Shown here: piece after piece, positions 61,723 through 64,000 of the stretch
How positions within the stretch are numbered: position 1 is the first letter of the stretch
How the letters are laid out: each line of letters starts with the position of its first letter
Assembly: GCA_963793845.1 (NCBI GenBank)
Contig: CAWCBG010000007.1
Coordinates: 52,569-116,568 of the forward strand
Length of the DNA stretch: 64,000 bases
Reading direction: 5' to 3'
DNA from: CAWCBG01 sp963793845
GTDB lineage: Bacteria > Acidobacteriota > Terriglobia > Terriglobales > Acidobacteriaceae
Notes under the pieces: model-generated
The model's input: the letters and a program-made list of their open reading frames with translations, nothing else
Told to the model about the DNA's origin: nothing
The model's database searches: none
Position numbers and translations under genes: made by a program

Positions 61723-63177
61723 ATGAAACGCAGTTTGAGCTGCCTTGCCCTTACCTTTGTCCTGGGACTCACACTCAGTTCGAGTGCCTGGGCCCAATGG
61801 TCTTCCGATCCCAATCAGAACCTGGCCTTATCCGATATTCCCGGAGCCGACCAGGTGCAACCCAAACTGGTTGCCCTTCCGAACAGCAGTTGGTTCGTGA
61901 GTTGGTTCAATAACAATCCAAACGACGTGCCACCACGCGGCTACGATACCTACCTTCAACTTCTGAATGCTGGCGGCTTCGAGCAGTTCCAGCATGATGG
62001 CCTGCAGGTGGCCAAGCTGACGAACAGCTCCACGGAGGATTACGGGCTCGATGTCGACGCACAGGGCAACGCGCTGCTGGCATTCCTGGATACCCGCGAA
62101 GCACAGACTCAGGTGGTGACCGCCGCCAAGATAAGCCCCACGGGCGCAGCTCTCTGGGGCCCGACCGGCATCCAGCTAACGCACGGGATCGACGCCCACA
62201 TTCCCAAGATCGCCGCCACCACCGATGGAGGAGTCGTGGTTGCCTGGACCAGCAACCAGTACGTTGTCGTGCAGAAACTGAACGCCAATGGACAGCCCAT
62301 GTGGCCGGCGCGCAACAGCAAGTATCCGGGAGTGGTATTGGGAGAAACTGGCGCCAACTACCAGTTATCCGACCTGCACGCCTCGGATAATGGCTCGGTG
62401 ATCGTCTCCTTTAGCCGGGACAAAGGCTTCCGCACCAACCGCTATCTCTATGCCAACAAGTTGTCGGCTTCCGGACAGCTCATGTGGGGCTCAGGCAACG
62501 TTAAGGTATGGGACGGCGGCTCACTGCAGCTGGGAAACTATCCGCCATTCATTCCCGACGGCAATGGCGGAGCGGTGTTCGCCTGGTACAGCAGCAGTCC
62601 GCGTCTGCAGTGCTACGTGCAGCACATCCTGGCCAATGGAACGGAAGCATTTGCTCATAACGGAGTCGTGGCGTCGACCAACACTTCGAACGTCCGCGTC
62701 TCGCCCGCGGCATCCTATCGGCCTTCGACCCAGGAGATCTTCCTGGTCTGGGAGGAAGAGGATTCTATTCAGAGCGTAAGTGGAGTTTATGCACAGAAAT
62801 TCGACTCCACAGGCAGCCGGCAGTGGGGCGATACCGGCCTGGTGATCGTGCCGCTGCAGGGTAACGCGGAAATCTTCGAGCGGACCGTCCAAATCGGCGA
62901 TGGCGCCTTCGCCTTCTGGGTTGACCAGCAGGTCACGCAGCAAGGAACCATCCAGGGCATCCGCCTCGACAACGCAGGCAATGCCGTCTGCGACCAGTTC
63001 CCCGTCTCGTCAACGGATGCCGAGAAGTCCCGGCCGTGGGCTGGCATAGCTCCGTCGGGATTGACCGCGATTGCTTTCCAGGACTACCGGAGTGGCAACT
63101 CGGATATCTACATTCAGAATGTGAATCCGGATTGCTCGCTGGGCACCACGAGCCATCGGCTCTTGAAGCTACGCTAG
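61723..63177 (+). CDS. Secreted beta-repeat protein (484 aa)
   Basis: Signal MKRSLSCLALTFVLGLTLSSSAWAQ leads a long mature region with repeated WF/Trp motifs and Gly-Asn-Ala strand patterns (LVALPNSSWFVSWFNNNPNDVPPRGYDTYLQLLNAGG, LLAFLDTREAQTQVVTAAKISPTGAALWGPTGIQL, VVVAWTSNQYVVVQKLNANGQPMW, GAVFAWYSSSPRLQCYV). Beta-propeller-like repeats are likely. No enzymatic motif. Perhaps a cell-surface or extracellular binding protein. A strong terminator lies 27 bp after the stop. I do not recognise the family. Confidence 0.82.
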   Translation: MKRSLSCLALTFVLGLTLSSSAWAQWSSDPNQNLALSDIPGADQVQPKLVALPNSSWFVSWFNNNPNDVPPRGYDTYLQLLNAGGFEQFQHDGLQVAKLTNSSTEDYGLDVDAQGNALLAFLDTREAQTQVVTAAKISPTGAALWGPTGIQLTHGIDAHIPKIAATTDGGVVVAWTSNQYVVVQKLNANGQPMWPARNSKYPGVVLGETGANYQLSDLHASDNGSVIVSFSRDKGFRTNRYLYANKLSASGQLMWGSGNVKVWDGGSLQLGNYPPFIPDGNGGAVFAWYSSSPRLQCYVQHILANGTEAFAHNGVVASTNTSNVRVSPAASYRPSTQEIFLVWEEEDSIQSVSGVYAQKFDSTGSRQWGDTGLVIVPLQGNAEIFERTVQIGDGAFAFWVDQQVTQQGTIQGIRLDNAGNAVCDQFPVSSTDAEKSRPWAGIAPSGLTAIAFQDYRSGNSDIYIQNVNPDCSLGTTSHRLLKLR

Positions 63178-63203
63178 CTTAAGGCACATCTCATCGTGGG
63201 CGC

Positions 63204-63250
63204 GGCCCCACCCCTGTGATGATTACAGGATCGGTGGGGCCATTCTTTTG
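63204..63250 (+). terminator. Intrinsic terminator after the secreted protein gene
   Basis: Outer stem GGCCCCACC/GGTGGGGCC (63204-63212 and 63233-63241) with an inner CCTGT/ACAGG stem (63213-63217 and 63225-63229), followed by ATTCTTTTG. Nearly perfect, located just after the stop at 63177. Confidence 0.88.
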
Positions 63251-63410
63251 ACTTAACATCCGCCTGTCCCGATGGATATTTCGGGTATGGCGTTTCGGTA
63301 GAGTTGGTCTTCAGGTCCGAGGGTATTCTTACCTCTTGGAGGCCGAGTTGAAGGTCCGCTCTACCCGATCTTGGGGCCGCCGACTTGGGTGGTGGCGGAC
63401 TTTAGACCCT

Positions 63411-63540
63411 GTGTCGCGAGTGGTGTCGCCGCTACGCGGCTGTCTTAGGTAGAGGGGAAGGGGGGGGGGTTTGTTCAAGGGATCAGCGGTCTCACTGCAC
63501 CGCAGACTCTCATTTGCGGTTGTGACACAGTCTCTCGAGC
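63411..63540 (+). repeat. Dispersed intergenic element, copy 2
   Basis: The counterpart, in opposite orientation, of the segment at 51197-51290: GTGTCGCGAGTGGTGTCGCC, GCTACGCGGCTGTC, then CAGCGGTCTCACTGCACC, GCAGACTCTCATTTGCGG and TTGTGACACAGTCTCTCGAG. A run of ten G residues (63460-63469) lies inside. The rest of the 476-bp gap 63178-63653 holds the terminator above and no gene. Confidence 0.65.
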
Positions 63541-63653
63541 CCGGGTGTTGAGTTCCGGCGATTTTCGCATTTTATGTCGGGTTTCAGACAGACAGTGCCA
63601 CCCCCGGGCATAAAAAAAATATAGGAGCATTTGCCGAGGTGAGGGGCACCCCC

Positions 63654-64000
63654 ATGAACTCTCCACCGAAGCACGAGCAGTCTGTTCTTCCTATTGCAAG
63701 TGATCGTCCGAAGCGCATTCTGTCCGTGGACGATGAGCCCGGAATCCTGTGGACGCGCCAGATCATTCTGGAGCACGAAGGTTACGAAGTACTCAACGCC
63801 GCCAACGGCGAGCAAGCCTTGCAGTGTTTCGAAACTGAGCCGCTCGACTTGGTTCTGCTGGACTACGTGATGCCCGGACTATCGGGCGGCGACGTCGCCC
63901 GCACAATCAAGCGCCGCAATCCGCTGCTGCCGGTCATCATCGTTTCCGCCAGTCCGGTGGACGACGAGTTGACTTGCGTGGATTGCTTCCTGCGCAAGGG
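63654..64000 (+). CDS. Single-domain response regulator (cut by window edge)
   Basis: An incomplete gene of at least 115 codons. It opens MNSPPKHEQSVLPIASDRPKRILSVDDEPGILWTRQIILEHEGYEVLNAANGEQAL and carries phospho-acceptor Asp70 in DLVLLDYVMPG, then VIIVSASP. Layout and Asp position match the 51.4-kb regulator, suggesting paralogs. GAGGGG precedes the ATG at 63654. The 3' end and any output domain lie beyond the window. Confidence 0.85.
   Translation, partial: MNSPPKHEQSVLPIASDRPKRILSVDDEPGILWTRQIILEHEGYEVLNAANGEQALQCFETEPLDLVLLDYVMPGLSGGDVARTIKRRNPLLPVIIVSASPVDDELTCVDCFLRK

Overview
The window looks like a chromosomal segment of an acidobacterium, probably of the Koribacter/Terriglobales type. 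It is GC-rich, with mostly single genes on both strands. The strongest lineage sign is intergenic DNA packed with palindromic repeats built on CGTCATTCCGAGCG...GAGGAACCTGCTGTTT and GTCATCCCGAG...GAGGGATCTGCGGTTT. Secreted metallopeptidases, YncE-type propellers, a haem-c/copper monooxygenase protein, several orphan sensor kinases and a PagL-like outer-membrane protein fit that group. The species call is inference. No rRNA, tRNA, phage, plasmid or CRISPR locus was seen.

Layout. 0-8.6 kb: alpha/beta hydrolase, Gfo/Idh/MocA oxidoreductase, secreted M28 peptidase, GIY-YIG protein, secreted HELTH metallopeptidase, fatty acid desaturase. 8.7-15.1 kb: histidine kinase and OmpR regulator, then a membrane PP2C phosphatase translationally coupled to a frameshifted glycosyltransferase. 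15.1-24.8 kb: thioredoxin reductase, purine nucleoside phosphorylase, uridine kinase, a 925-residue propeller/phosphoesterase, and glycogen phosphorylase broken by three single-base insertions behind a structured leader. 25-31 kb: a DedA-rhodanese protein with an in-frame TGA, SCO/CusF copper protein, XRE-cupin regulator, decarboxylase-hydrolase fusion, site-2-type protease and HU. 31-43 kb: dCTP deaminase, Hfq-like protein, HolB, thymidylate kinase, RidA, MATE exporter, LmbE deacetylase, transposase relic, DNA glycosylase and RecX. 43-53.7 kb: GMP synthase, MarR regulator, frameshifted proline dehydrogenase, SirB1-type protein, an unusual receiver-like protein, a haem/copper redox protein, and a response regulator/Crp-like regulator/orphan kinase cluster. 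53.7-64 kb: FtcD, frameshifted PagL-like protein, CHASE3-PAS kinase, aldo/keto reductase, two VOC proteins, a secreted protein and a response regulator running off the edge.

The functional groups that emerge are nucleotide metabolism and replication (PNP, uridine kinase, dCTP deaminase, thymidylate kinase, HolB, GMP synthase), DNA repair (AlkA-like glycosylase with RecX) and phosphorelay signalling without obvious local targets.

The observation most worth following is the DedA-rhodanese gene (25120-26103, minus). A TGA interrupts the rhodanese active-site loop where I would expect cysteine. The same frame then continues with a normal rhodanese C-terminus, and a perfect 7-bp hairpin with a G in its apical loop follows at bacterial SECIS-like spacing. 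It is a candidate selenoprotein. Four other genes carry six single-base insertions in total. Because all are insertions, sequencing error must be excluded before calling them pseudogenes.
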